DNA of 46,995 nt. It comes from Glycocaulis profundi (GTDB lineage Bacteria > Pseudomonadota > Alphaproteobacteria > Caulobacterales > Maricaulaceae). Shown here piece by piece: positions 36,719 to 45,582 of the stretch. Position 1 is the stretch's first letter. Every line of letters starts with the position of its first letter. The notes below the pieces were generated by a model. That model was given only the letters and a program-made list of their open reading frames with translations, had not been told where the DNA came from and made no database searches. The stretch spans positions 1 through 46,995 of the forward strand of contig VJOU01000021.1 of the NCBI GenBank assembly GCA_007050995.1, given 5' to 3'. The position numbers were made by a program, and so were the translations under genes.

Positions 36719-37320
36719 TGCGGTGTCCCACGGCCAGACTGCTCGGGCTCGCCTGTCTGGGCGCGCTTTTGTCCGCGTCGGCCCATGCCGAGGATGTTGA
36801 CCTGCTTTCAGAGACAGAGGCGCCCGGCAGCGCCGAGATCGCGGCCACGATCGCGCGTATTTCAGTGCAGACCGGTCGCATCGACATTCCCCCGCCCGAG
36901 CGCATCGAGATCATCGATCCGCGCAGCCTTCGTCAGGAGGTGGAGGAGGACGAGCAGACCACGATCAGCCTGAGCGCCGACGTCCTGTTCGGTTTCGACG
37001 AGGACGCGCTGACGCCCCGTGCCGAACAGGTGGTCCGCAGCGTGGCCGAGGAGCGCCTCGCGGGCACGGCGGGGCCGGTGCAGGTGATCGGGCACACCGA
37101 TTCCATCGGTGAGGAGGCTTACAACCAGGATCTGTCCGAACGGCGCGCGGAATCGGTCGCCGCGGTTCTGAGCGAGGTCCTGGGCGCTGAGCGCGAGATC
37201 GAGCAGGAGGGGCGGAGCTTCCACGATCCCGTGGCCGAGGACACGCGCCCCGATGGCGAGGACGACCCCGAAGGACGCGCGCGCAACCGCCGCGTCGAGA
37301 TCGTGTTCAGCAACGAGTGA
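36715..37320 (+). CDS. OmpA-family (peptidoglycan-binding) secreted protein
   Basis: A 201-residue protein with a signal peptide (to about residue 26, ASAHA) and a C-terminal OmpA-like domain from about residue 80. The domain shows the starting strand LSADVLFGFDEDALTPRA, the core VIGHTDSIGEEAYNQDLSERRAESVAAVL and the final RARNRRVEIVF, including the conserved Asp and Arg that bind diaminopimelate. It has no beta-barrel and no lipobox, so it is periplasmic. It overlaps the upstream secreted-protein gene by 4 bp and likely tethers that partner, or itself, to peptidoglycan. Confidence 0.87.
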   Translation: MMRCPTARLLGLACLGALLSASAHAEDVDLLSETEAPGSAEIAATIARISVQTGRIDIPPPERIEIIDPRSLRQEVEEDEQTTISLSADVLFGFDEDALTPRAEQVVRSVAEERLAGTAGPVQVIGHTDSIGEEAYNQDLSERRAESVAAVLSEVLGAEREIEQEGRSFHDPVAEDTRPDGEDDPEGRARNRRVEIVFSNE

Positions 37321-37460
37321 CCGATCCGGCGAGGCGCATCCCCTTATGCGATATTTCTCAATTCTGATTGGGACAGTGGATTGGGATCAAACTTCGAGAA
37401 ACATGAATCATTCTATTTGACGGAAAGTAATGCCAAACGGCTGATTTCACAGGTCTAGTA

Positions 37461-37485
37461 GAATCAATCCAAGTGTCGCTGCACA
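37461..37485 (-). repeat. 25-nt inverted repeat, right copy (partner at 12925-12949)
   Basis: The plus strand reads GAATCAATCC then AAGTGTCGCTGCACA. It is the reverse complement of 12925-12949 with one mismatch. It lies in an AT-rich 225-bp stretch (37321-37545) between the OmpA-like gene and the ECF sigma gene, about 60 bp upstream of the latter, so it could also be part of the sigma-gene promoter. Confidence 0.75.
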
Positions 37486-37545
37486 CCGGCCTCAATTGCG
37501 CCCGGCACGTCCTCCCGGCTAAGGTCTGCGCCGGAGGGAGCGGCG

Positions 37546-38082
37546 ATGTTCGCGAGACGGGACGAGGCGGGCGGCCATCAGGCCGGTGAGGAGCTGGAAA
37601 CGCTGGATCGGCGGTTCCGGGCGCCGCTGACCGCCTATTTCGAGAAACGCATCCGTGAGCGCTACGACGTGGAGGACCTCGTCCAGGAGGTCTTCCTGCG
37701 GCTGGCCCGGCGCGCCGAGCTGTCCGACGTCGAGGCCATCGACCGCTATGTCTTCCGTACCGCGGCCAACGTCATCAAGGACCGGGCCCGGCGCCGCTCG
37801 GTCCGGCTGCAGGACCAGCATCACGTTTTCGACGAGACTGAAGTTGACGGTGATCCTTTTTCTCCCGAGCGCGTCCTCATGGGCAGGGAGGCTCTGGCGC
37901 GGCTCGCCGCGGCGCTGGACGAGCTGCCCGAGAAAACGAGGAGAATATTCATGCTGCGCCGCTATGAGAGGTTGAAAAACTCCGAAATCGCGGCTCAGTT
38001 GAACATCACCGTGAGCGGGGTGCGCTTTCACATGATCCGCGCCAAGGCCCATCTCGCGCGCCGTCTGGGGGATGTCGAATGA
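37546..38082 (+). CDS. ECF sigma factor, FecI-like
   Basis: A 178-residue sigma factor. Region 2 (about 23-90) shows RERYDVEDLVQEVFLRLARR and YVFRTAANVIKDRARRR; region 4 (about 115-172) shows LAAALDELPEKTRRIFMLRRYERLKNSEIAAQLNITVSGVRFHMIRAKAHL. It should direct RNA polymerase to the operon that follows when released by the FecR-like anti-sigma. It overlaps fecR by 4 bp (ATGA). The start at 37546 has GGAGGGAG upstream. Confidence 0.93.
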   Translation: MFARRDEAGGHQAGEELETLDRRFRAPLTAYFEKRIRERYDVEDLVQEVFLRLARRAELSDVEAIDRYVFRTAANVIKDRARRRSVRLQDQHHVFDETEVDGDPFSPERVLMGREALARLAAALDELPEKTRRIFMLRRYERLKNSEIAAQLNITVSGVRFHMIRAKAHLARRLGDVE

Positions 38083-39140
38083 GCGAGGCGAAACGCCTCC
38101 TGGCCGAATACGGCCCCGTGCCCGAGGACGCCGTGGACGCGGCGGCCTGGTGGCATGAGCTGCTCGACGAAGCCTGCGGCGATCCCGGCATCGAGGCCCG
38201 CTTCGAGGCGTGGCTGGAATCCAGCGCGGACAACACCAGCGCCTGGCGGCGCGTGACTTTGGCGTGGGACGGCGCGGCCCAGGCCGCCGCCCAGCCGAAG
38301 GTTCTCGCCCATCGCCGCCGCGCGCTCGATCCCCGGCCCCGCGCCCCGCGCGTGGCCGCGCTGGCCGCAGGCCTGTGCCTGGCCGCCGCGCTGGCGGCCT
38401 CCGCCGCGGTGGGCTGGCGCCTGCTCGCGCCTGTCACCGACACCGAAACGGTCCACATCGCGCAGACCGCGCCGGGCGAATACGTCACCGCCGTGGGCCA
38501 GCGCTCCACCGTGGTGCTGGACGACGGCTCGCGGGTCGAGCTGAACACCGCCAGCCGCATCACGGTCGCCATGGAAGGCGCCGAGCGCCGGGTGCGCCTG
38601 ACCGAGGGTCAGGCCCTGTTCGACGTCGCCCACGATCCGGTGCGGCCCTTCGTGGTCGAGGCGGGAGACCGGCGGATCACCGCGCTGGGCACCGTGTTCG
38701 ACGTGCGCGTGGGCGAGGCCGAGCCCAGCGTGCAGGTCACGATGGTCGAAGGCCTGACGCGGGTGGAGAAATCCCGCGCGGCCGAGGACGAACCGGTCGA
38801 AGGCGAGGAGCCGTCGGTCGAGCTGGGCGCGGGCGAGCAGCTCATCGCCCGGCCAGCCGCCGCCGCCGAGCGCCGCTCGGTGGACGCCTCGCGCGTGACG
38901 AGCTGGCGGCAGGGGCGGCTGGTGTTCGAGAACGACCCGCTGGCCGAGGCGGTGGCGGAGATGAACCGCTATGCGCGCCGGGCCATCGTGCTGGATGATC
39001 CCGAACTGGCCGGGCTGCGGGTCAGCGGCGTGTTCACCGCCGGGCGCAGCGAGGTCTTCATTGAAGCTCTGGAGGGCGTTCACGGCCTGCGCGTGGCGCG
39101 CACCGAGGCCGACCGCATCGTGCTGGCCCGCGCCGACTGA
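38079..39140 (+). CDS. FecR-family anti-sigma factor / signal transducer
   Basis: A 353-residue inner-membrane protein. Residues about 20-65 form the cytosolic FecR N-terminal (DUF4880) domain (AAAWWHELLDEA...FEAWLESSADNTSAWRRV). A single transmembrane helix lies at about 91-117. The periplasmic FecR domain follows (YVTAVGQRSTVVLDDGSRVELNTASRI; FVVEAGDRRITALGTVFDVRV), with a C-terminal STN-like domain from about 265 (WRQGRLVFENDPLAEAVAEMNRYARR). It holds the sigma factor inactive and receives a signal from the TonB receptor encoded 125 bp downstream. Confidence 0.93.
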   Translation: MSEAKRLLAEYGPVPEDAVDAAAWWHELLDEACGDPGIEARFEAWLESSADNTSAWRRVTLAWDGAAQAAAQPKVLAHRRRALDPRPRAPRVAALAAGLCLAAALAASAAVGWRLLAPVTDTETVHIAQTAPGEYVTAVGQRSTVVLDDGSRVELNTASRITVAMEGAERRVRLTEGQALFDVAHDPVRPFVVEAGDRRITALGTVFDVRVGEAEPSVQVTMVEGLTRVEKSRAAEDEPVEGEEPSVELGAGEQLIARPAAAAERRSVDASRVTSWRQGRLVFENDPLAEAVAEMNRYARRAIVLDDPELAGLRVSGVFTAGRSEVFIEALEGVHGLRVARTEADRIVLARAD

Positions 39141-39265
39141 GGCGCGCCTGCGCAGGCGGTCTTGCCGACGCTGTGAAAAAATACTGTCACTTTTCTCCGG
39201 GGCTGCGTCCTGCCTTTCCGAACGCATCGGAAAAGCCGGACATGCCGGCTCAGGGGAGACAACAC

Positions 39266-42200
39266 ATGAAGACCCGTTCACTGAGAACCCTCGCTCTGTC
39301 GGGGGCGGCCGCCGCCCTGCTGGCCGGAATGGCGCCGGCCCAGGCCAACAGCGCCGTCGAATTCGACATCCAGACCACCGACCTCGCCGCGGCGCTGCAG
39401 CAGTTCGCCATGCAGTCCGACCGCGAGCTGATGTTCTCCGCCGAGGCGCTGGCGGGGCGTCCGGCCAACCCGGTGAACGGCGCCTATGAGCCGCTGGACG
39501 CGCTCGACCAGATGCTCGACGGCAGCGGGCTCGCCTACGAGGTGACCGAATCCGGCGCCATCGTCTTCCCCGCCGCGGGCGGAAGCCGCGCTCCGGCGGC
39601 GCGTGTGCAGGAGGCATCGGCTGCCGGGGGGCGAGCCCCAGCGGCCGCGCTGACGGCCGCCGCGCAGCCTCAGCAGGCGTCGTCCCAGGCCCGTCCCGCC
39701 TCGCGCACCATCGCTGACGAGAGCCAGCCGCCCGAGCGGATCACCGTGGTGGGCACCCAGATCCGAGGTTCGCGCATCGCCGAGATCCTGCCCGTGTCGG
39801 TGTTCGACGAGCAGGACATCCTGGCCACCGGCGTGACCACCGGTGACGAGCTGTTCCGCTCCATCCCCCAGGCCGGCGACGTCGCCTTCAACCAGACCCG
39901 CACCATCGGCGGCATCAACGACGCGCGCGGCGACGTGGCCTCGATCAACCTGCGGGGCGTGGGCACGGGCAATACGCTGGTGCTGCTGAACGGCCGGCGC
40001 ATGGTGCTGCACCCGGGCACCCAGGCCGAAGACCTGGTGCCGGTGGTGTCGGTGAACACCAACGCCATCCCCGTCACCGGCGTGAGCCGCGTCGAAGTGC
40101 TGCGCGACGGCGCCAGCGCGCTGTACGGCGCGGACGCGGTCGCCGGGGTGGTCAACACCATCCTGCGCCAGGACTTCGAGGGCTACACCATCGACGCGCG
40201 CTATGGCGGGGCGGAAGCCTCCAACCAGCGCGATGTCACCCTCACCGGCGAGGCGGGCTTCCGCTTCAACCAAGGCCGGACCAGCCTGTCGATCTTCGCC
40301 TCCTACCGCGACCAGACCCCGATGTTCGCGTCCGACCGGCCTTACGCGCGCGGCTCGGACAACCGCCCGCTGGTCGAAGGCACCGACTTCGAGGGTGTGA
40401 CCGCCTTCAACAATACGTCCGTGGTCTCGCCCTGGGGCGCGTTCAACGTGATCGGCGTGGGCACGGTCACCCAGGACGGCGCGCCGATCTCCAACTCCGG
40501 CGGCGGCGTGCATGTCCGGCCCGAGGCGCTGGGCGGCTGCACCGCCTCGCTGGGCGACGGTGTCTGCTTCGGCTCCACCACCACCCGTCCGGCCGATCTG
40601 GCCTATGACATCAATGACGGCCGCACCATCACCGGCGGGGTCGAGCGGCTGAACGTCTTCGCCTTCCTCAATCATGAATTCGAGAACGGGGTGGAGTTCT
40701 TCGGCGAGCTGGGCGGCTACCGCGCGGACTTCGATTCCGTGCGCGAGCCGTCCTCGCCGCTGGCCGCGGCGCGCATCACCATCCCGCGCACCAATTACTG
40801 GAACCCGTTCGGCGCCACGACCCTGCCCGACGGCTCGCCCAACCCCAACCGCCTGCCGGGGCTGAACGTGCCTGACGAGGGCGCGGACGTGACCCTGTTC
40901 AGCTACCGGCTGGTGGATGCGGGGATGCGCAACGTCAACGTCATCAACGAGAACTACCGCGTGCTGGGCGGTTTCCGCGGCATGGCCGGGGGCTGGGACT
41001 GGGAGAGTGCGGGGCTGTATTCGCAGGCCCGCACCGAGGACACCACGATGCGGGTGAGCTCGACCCTGTTCCAGCAGGCGCTCGCCCTGTCCACGCCCGC
41101 CGCCTACAACCCGTTCAACGGCGGCGATCTGTCCGATTACGCGCGCGGCGACGCCACCCCCAGCGATCCGGCCACCATCGCCAGCTTCATGGTGCCGGTC
41201 AGCCGGGTCAGCGAGACCGATCTGGGCCTGGTCGATTTCCGCGTGTCGCGGCCCGACCTGTTCTCCCTGCCCGGCGGGGACGTCGGGATCGGCCTGGGCG
41301 CGGAATGGCGCTGGGAAGGCTTCGCCGACGACCGCGATCCGCGTCTGGACGGCACCATCACCTACACAGATAGCGTCACCGGGATCGTGTCGGACAGCGA
41401 CGTGATGGGCACCAGCCCGACGCTCGACAGCTCGGGCAGCCGCAATGTCGGTTCGCTGTTCGCCGAGCTCGAGGTTCCGCTCATCTCGCCGGAGATGAAC
41501 ATCCCGCTGGCCCACTCGGTGCAGGTCCAGTTCGCGGGCCGCTACGAGCAGTATTCAGACGTGGGCGACGCCTTCGCCCCGCGCGTGGCGGCGAGCTGGG
41601 CGCTCGTGGACGGCTTCTCGCTGCGCGCCGCGTGGTCGGAGGGCTTCCGCGCGCCGAACCTGCCGCAGGTCTTCGAGATGGGGGTGGAACGGTCCAACAA
41701 CCGTCAGGACTTCATCAAGTGCGAGGCGGACGTGCGCGCGGGCCGTATCCCCGACTTCTCCGCCTGCGCGCGCTCGCAGAGCGTGATCTCCAGCCGGGAC
41801 GGCAATCGCGATCTGGAGCCGGAGACGTCGGAGAACATCTCCATCGGCTCGGTGCTCGAAGCGAACTTCCTGCCGCCTGAGTGGGGCAATCTGACCCTCA
41901 CCGCGGACTGGTGGCAGATCAAGCAGGAGGGCGTGGTCGGCATCTTCGGCGACTTCAACCACGTCGCTCTCGACTATCTGCTGCGCAGCCAGGGCTCGTC
42001 CAACCCCGCGGTCATCCGCGAGGCGCCCACCCAGGAGGACATCGACGACTTCGCGGGCACCGGGCTGGACCCGGTCGGTCGGATCGTGACCGTCAATGAC
42101 GGCTATCTGAACCTGCTGCCGCGGACCATCGAGGGCTTCGACATCGGCGCGCTCTATAATCTGCGTGGCACCGAGTGGGGCGATTTCCGCTTGAGCTTCA

Positions 42201-42664
42201 ACGCGGCCAAGCTGCTGACCTTCCGTCAGGAAGCTTCCCCCGAGGCCCAGATGATCATCGACGCCCAAGACGCGGGCGAGATCAGCCAGGCCTTCACCGT
42301 GCAGGGCGCGAACGATCTGGTCCGTCAGGGCGGACGGCCCGAATGGCGCTTCACCTCCACCCTGAGCTGGACTCAGGGGCCGTGGGGCGCGGGCCTGTCG
42401 CTGCAATATGTCAGCTCGGTCTTCGACACCGGCGCCAGCCTGGCGGACGGGACCCAGTGGAAGCTCGACAACTGGCTGACGGCGAACGCCAATGTCAGCC
42501 GGACCTTCGAGACCGGGGTTCTGGACGGCACGCGCTTCCTCGTCGGGGTGCGCAACCTGACCAACGAGGACCCGCCTCTGGCGTCGAACGCCTTCGGCTA
42601 TGACGGCTCCCTGCACTCGGCCCAGGGCCGGTACTGGTACGCCTCGGTCCGCAAGTCGTTCTGA
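39266..42664 (+). CDS. TonB-dependent receptor with N-terminal STN signalling domain
   Basis: A 1132-residue outer-membrane receptor. Order of parts: signal peptide (1-28), STN domain (about 31-103, VEFDIQTTDLAAALQQFAMQS), Ala/Gln-rich linker (104-157), plug domain (from 158: RITVVGTQIRGSRIAEILPVSVFDEQDI; LNGRRMVLHPG; RVEVLRDGASALYGADAVAGVVNTI) and a long barrel ending with aromatic Phe (YWYASVRKSF). The STN domain lets it signal to FecR on substrate binding. The ligand is unknown; the TBDR subfamily with LRDGASALYGADAVAGVVN often takes up oligomers rather than siderophores. The start at 39266 follows GGGGAGA. Its stop overlaps the next start by one base. Confidence 0.93.
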   Translation: MKTRSLRTLALSGAAAALLAGMAPAQANSAVEFDIQTTDLAAALQQFAMQSDRELMFSAEALAGRPANPVNGAYEPLDALDQMLDGSGLAYEVTESGAIVFPAAGGSRAPAARVQEASAAGGRAPAAALTAAAQPQQASSQARPASRTIADESQPPERITVVGTQIRGSRIAEILPVSVFDEQDILATGVTTGDELFRSIPQAGDVAFNQTRTIGGINDARGDVASINLRGVGTGNTLVLLNGRRMVLHPGTQAEDLVPVVSVNTNAIPVTGVSRVEVLRDGASALYGADAVAGVVNTILRQDFEGYTIDARYGGAEASNQRDVTLTGEAGFRFNQGRTSLSIFASYRDQTPMFASDRPYARGSDNRPLVEGTDFEGVTAFNNTSVVSPWGAFNVIGVGTVTQDGAPISNSGGGVHVRPEALGGCTASLGDGVCFGSTTTRPADLAYDINDGRTITGGVERLNVFAFLNHEFENGVEFFGELGGYRADFDSVREPSSPLAAARITIPRTNYWNPFGATTLPDGSPNPNRLPGLNVPDEGADVTLFSYRLVDAGMRNVNVINENYRVLGGFRGMAGGWDWESAGLYSQARTEDTTMRVSSTLFQQALALSTPAAYNPFNGGDLSDYARGDATPSDPATIASFMVPVSRVSETDLGLVDFRVSRPDLFSLPGGDVGIGLGAEWRWEGFADDRDPRLDGTITYTDSVTGIVSDSDVMGTSPTLDSSGSRNVGSLFAELEVPLISPEMNIPLAHSVQVQFAGRYEQYSDVGDAFAPRVAASWALVDGFSLRAAWSEGFRAPNLPQVFEMGVERSNNRQDFIKCEADVRAGRIPDFSACARSQSVISSRDGNRDLEPETSENISIGSVLEANFLPPEWGNLTLTADWWQIKQEGVVGIFGDFNHVALDYLLRSQGSSNPAVIREAPTQEDIDDFAGTGLDPVGRIVTVNDGYLNLLPRTIEGFDIGALYNLRGTEWGDFRLSFNAAKLLTFRQEASPEAQMIIDAQDAGEISQAFTVQGANDLVRQGGRPEWRFTSTLSWTQGPWGAGLSLQYVSSVFDTGASLADGTQWKLDNWLTANANVSRTFETGVLDGTRFLVGVRNLTNEDPPLASNAFGYDGSLHSAQGRYWYASVRKSF

Positions 42665-44400
42665 TGCTGCTGAGGATGCCCGGCATGGACCGTCTGATCG
42701 CCGCGGCGGCCGGGGGGGCGACCGCCCTCCTGGCCGCGCTGACCCCCGCCGCCGCGGCGCAGGGCGGTCCGCCGCCGGGCAGCTACATCATCGAGTATGG
42801 CTCGATCCACCATCCCGTCGTCTCGCGCGGCGGGATGGTGGTCAGCCAGAACGAACTGGCCTCCGAAATCGGCGCGCAGGTGCTGCGCGATGGCGGCAAC
42901 GCGGTGGACGCCGCGGTCGCCACCGGGCTGGCGCTGGCCGTGACCCTGCCGCGGGCAGGCAATCTGGGCGGGGGCGGCTTCATGCTGGTTCACCTCGCCG
43001 AAGCCGATCAGACCATCGCCATCGAGTATTACGGCGAGGCGCCCAAGGCGGTGGCGCCGGGCCTGCTGCTGGACGCGGACGGCCGGGTGGACCGTGCGAA
43101 GCGCTATTCCTTCCTGGGCGCGGCGGTGCCCGGCACGCCGCTGGGGCTTTTCGAGGCGCATCAGCGCTTCGGACGGCTGGACTGGGCGGACGTGGTCGAG
43201 CCCGCCGTGCGGATCGCCGAGGAGGGCATCACGGTCACCGAGGACATGGCCTACGCGCTGACCCTGCAGCGCGACTGGATCACCATGGATCCGGCCTCCG
43301 CCGAGGCGCTCTACAAGGACGGCGGCGAGCCTTACGCGCCCGGCGAGCTGCTGGTCCAGCCCGATCTGGCCTGGTCGCTGGCCCAGTATCGCGATCACGG
43401 CGCGTCGGCCTTCTATGAGGGCGAGGTGGCCGCAAGGCTGGTCGTGGCGATGCAGGCCAATGGCGGGATCATCAGCTTCGAGGATCTGGCCGAGTATCAG
43501 GTGCGCGTCACCGACCCGCTGTGGACCGAGTATCGCGGCCACGCCATCGCCCAGATGCCGCCGCCCGCCTCGGGCGTTCTGCTGGCGCAGATGCTGAACA
43601 TTCTCGAACGCTTCGACATGGCCGCTCTGGGGCCGCAGTCGGCGGCCTCGCTGCACCTGTTCGCCGAAGCCACGCGGCTGGTCTATGCCGACCGGTCGCG
43701 GGCCATGGGCGGTTATCCCCAGCATGACGTGCCCGTCGAGGCGCTGCTGAGCGCGGACTACGCCGCTCAGCGCGCCGCGCTGATCTCCGCGGACGCGCCC
43801 CTGCCGCCCGAGGACGTCCAACCCGGTGCAGCGGCGCTCGAGCACAGCCCGGACACCACCCACTATTCGGTCGTGGACGCCGAGGGCAACGCGGTGTCGA
43901 ACACCTACACGCTGGGCTCGTCCTACGGGGCGCACGTCATGGCGCCGGGCACGGGCTTCTTCCTCAATGACGGGATGGGCAATTTCCGCTGGAACGAGCC
44001 GCCCGGCTCGCCCAACGCGCCCGAGCCGGGCAAGCGGGTGATCTCCACGATCACGCCGGTCATCGTGTTCCGCGACGACCGGCCCTGGATCGTGTCGGGC
44101 ACGCCGGGCGGGCTGCAGATCATCCCGGCCATGGCGCAGTTTCTGGTCAACATGATCGACCACGGCCTGAACCCCGCCGAGGCCACCGCCCGCCCGCGGG
44201 TCTTCCAGGGTTATGGCGACACGCTGGACGTCGAGCCCGGCATCTCCCCGGACACCATCGCCGTCCTGGAATCGATGGGCCATGAGGTGCGCCAGACCCT
44301 GACGATGGGCAGCATCCAGACCATCGAGATCGGCGAGGACGCGCTCTACGGCGCGCCCGACACCCGCCGTCCCGGCGCGGGGGCGGGCATCGCTCAGTAG
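42664..44400 (+). CDS. ggt: Gamma-glutamyltransferase (GGT)
   Basis: A 578-residue N-terminal-nucleophile hydrolase made as a proenzyme. A signal peptide is expected within the first 35 residues (ending AAAAQG). Self-cleavage should occur before Thr398 in DTTHYSVVD, which becomes the catalytic residue of the small subunit. Substrate-site parts are SNTYTLGSSYGAHV, GFFLNDGMGNF and GKRVISTITP. It cleaves gamma-glutamyl bonds, as in glutathione, in the periplasm. Its start overlaps the TonB receptor stop (TGATG), so it is co-translated with an import receptor, suggesting that gamma-glutamyl compounds or peptides are the system's food or signal. Confidence 0.93.
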   Translation: MLLRMPGMDRLIAAAAGGATALLAALTPAAAAQGGPPPGSYIIEYGSIHHPVVSRGGMVVSQNELASEIGAQVLRDGGNAVDAAVATGLALAVTLPRAGNLGGGGFMLVHLAEADQTIAIEYYGEAPKAVAPGLLLDADGRVDRAKRYSFLGAAVPGTPLGLFEAHQRFGRLDWADVVEPAVRIAEEGITVTEDMAYALTLQRDWITMDPASAEALYKDGGEPYAPGELLVQPDLAWSLAQYRDHGASAFYEGEVAARLVVAMQANGGIISFEDLAEYQVRVTDPLWTEYRGHAIAQMPPPASGVLLAQMLNILERFDMAALGPQSAASLHLFAEATRLVYADRSRAMGGYPQHDVPVEALLSADYAAQRAALISADAPLPPEDVQPGAAALEHSPDTTHYSVVDAEGNAVSNTYTLGSSYGAHVMAPGTGFFLNDGMGNFRWNEPPGSPNAPEPGKRVISTITPVIVFRDDRPWIVSGTPGGLQIIPAMAQFLVNMIDHGLNPAEATARPRVFQGYGDTLDVEPGISPDTIAVLESMGHEVRQTLTMGSIQTIEIGEDALYGAPDTRRPGAGAGIAQ

Positions 44401-45332
44401 CCGCGTTCGAGGTCCACAGTCCCTTCCAGCGGGCGCCCGGCGATGAAGTCGGGCGCCCGTTCGAGGAACGCCTCCACCGAATCCTCGGGCCGGGTGACCG
44501 CCGAGACGTGGGGCGTGACCGTCACGCCCGGATGCCGCCAGGCCCAGTGGGCGGCGGGCAGGGGCTCGGTCTCGAACACGTCCAGCACGGCGCCGCGCAC
44601 GCTGCCTGCGTCCAGCGCGGCCCTGAGCGCGTTCATGTCCACGGTCGCGCCCCGGCCCACATTCATGAACAGCGCGCCCTTCAGCGCGGCGAACACCGCC
44701 TCGCCCGCCACCGGCCCCGCGCCGGGCACGGCGGGCAGGGCCGTGACCACGATGTCCGCCTCCGCGCCGTGGGCCTCGAAATCCTCCAGAGCGAACACCG
44801 CGTCAAAATCGGCGTGGGGCCGTCCCCGGCGTGAAAAGCCCAGCGCCCGCACGCCCAGCGCGGCGAAGGCGCGGGCCACGCCCGAGCCGATCCCGCCCGT
44901 GCCGATCACGGCGACGGTCCGGTCGAACAGGTGACGGGGCAGGGCGGCTTTGTGATCCCATGTCGCTTCGGCCTGAAGCGCGCGGCGCAGATCCATCTTC
45001 TGCAGGTCGGCCAGCGCGTAGGCGAGGCAGTACTCGCCCATCTGCTCGCCCATCTTTCCCAGCGTGCGGGTGACGACCGGCGGGCGTTCCGCGCCGTCAA
45101 GCCTCGGCAGGATCGCGTCCAGGCCCGCGCCGGTGGAATGAATCCACCCATAGGCGGCCGCGTCTTCGTCCTCGGGCGGATGGAAGGTGACCAGAACGTC
45201 CGCCGGGCCGGGATCGCCCAGCGGTCCGGCGGTGACGTGCGCGTGGGGCAGGGCTTGTGAAATGGCGGGAATGATGGCGTCGGTCGCGCGGTCGTGCACG
45301 CGGATGCGCAAGGGAGAGGCTGAAGGCGTCAT
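44394..45332 (-). CDS. D-2-hydroxyacid dehydrogenase (glyoxylate/hydroxypyruvate reductase A-like)
   Basis: A 312-residue NAD(P)-dependent enzyme. The Rossmann motif is VIGTGGIGSGVARAF; the catalytic Arg lies in FMNVGRGATVD, the Glu in VFETEPLPAAHWAW and the His in VTPHVSAVT. The N-terminal substrate domain ends with TRTLGKMGEQMGEYCLAYAL. The short form and the W-rich loop resemble GhrA-type reductases of glyoxylate and hydroxypyruvate. It overlaps the end of ggt by 7 bp tail to tail. On its own strand it follows the pilin gene by 64 bp. Confidence 0.9.
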   Translation of the reverse strand: MTPSASPLRIRVHDRATDAIIPAISQALPHAHVTAGPLGDPGPADVLVTFHPPEDEDAAAYGWIHSTGAGLDAILPRLDGAERPPVVTRTLGKMGEQMGEYCLAYALADLQKMDLRRALQAEATWDHKAALPRHLFDRTVAVIGTGGIGSGVARAFAALGVRALGFSRRGRPHADFDAVFALEDFEAHGAEADIVVTALPAVPGAGPVAGEAVFAALKGALFMNVGRGATVDMNALRAALDAGSVRGAVLDVFETEPLPAAHWAWRHPGVTVTPHVSAVTRPEDSVEAFLERAPDFIAGRPLEGTVDLERGY

Positions 45333-45396
45333 GGGCGGTCCTGCGCGGGCGGGGTTTCGGCCCCACCCCTAGCGCGGCCCGCTCGCCGCGGCCAGC

Positions 45397-45582
45397 CTAG
45401 CCGCCGCCGTCTGCGTCCCCGCCGCCGGCTCCGCCGCCGCCCTGAAGGCCGTCGAGCACGGCGTCGGCCCAGGCCACGAGCTGGTCGCCGATGGCCATGA
45501 GCGAGCCGACGATGACGATGGAGATCATGCCCGCGATCAGGGCGTATTCGATGGCCGTCGCGCCGTGCGCGTCAGAGATCAG
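45397..45582 (-). CDS. Flp-type (type IVb) pilin, apparent CTG start
   Basis: A 61-residue pilin. The prepilin site G7-A-T-A-I-E-Y with Glu at mature position 5 is followed by the hydrophobic helix ALIAGMISIVIVGSLMAIGDQLVAW and a glycine-rich tail (GGGGAGGGDADGGG). Flp pilins form tight-adherence (Tad) pili. No ATG, GTG or TTG occurs in frame for a long way upstream. A CTG at 45582 gives a seven-residue leader and overlaps the mutT stop as CTGA, the analogue of the common ATGA coupling. The alternative is a 5'-truncated pseudogene or a sequencing slip. No other tad genes are in the window. Confidence 0.7.
   Translation of the reverse strand: MISDAHGATAIEYALIAGMISIVIVGSLMAIGDQLVAWADAVLDGLQGGGGAGGGDADGGG

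Noticed and set aside
37321-37545. AT-rich spacer considered as an origin or a small RNA gene
   Set aside because: No DnaA-box cluster, iteron or terminator-like structure was seen; it is better explained as the ECF sigma promoter region with the repeat copy.
39278-41515. Very long open frame (745 codons) antisense to the TonB receptor, and similar ones antisense to metH (4881-6239) and ggt (42598-44283)
   Set aside because: They are His/Arg/Gly/Ala-rich shadow frames caused by high GC at third positions; the sense proteins match known families over full length.
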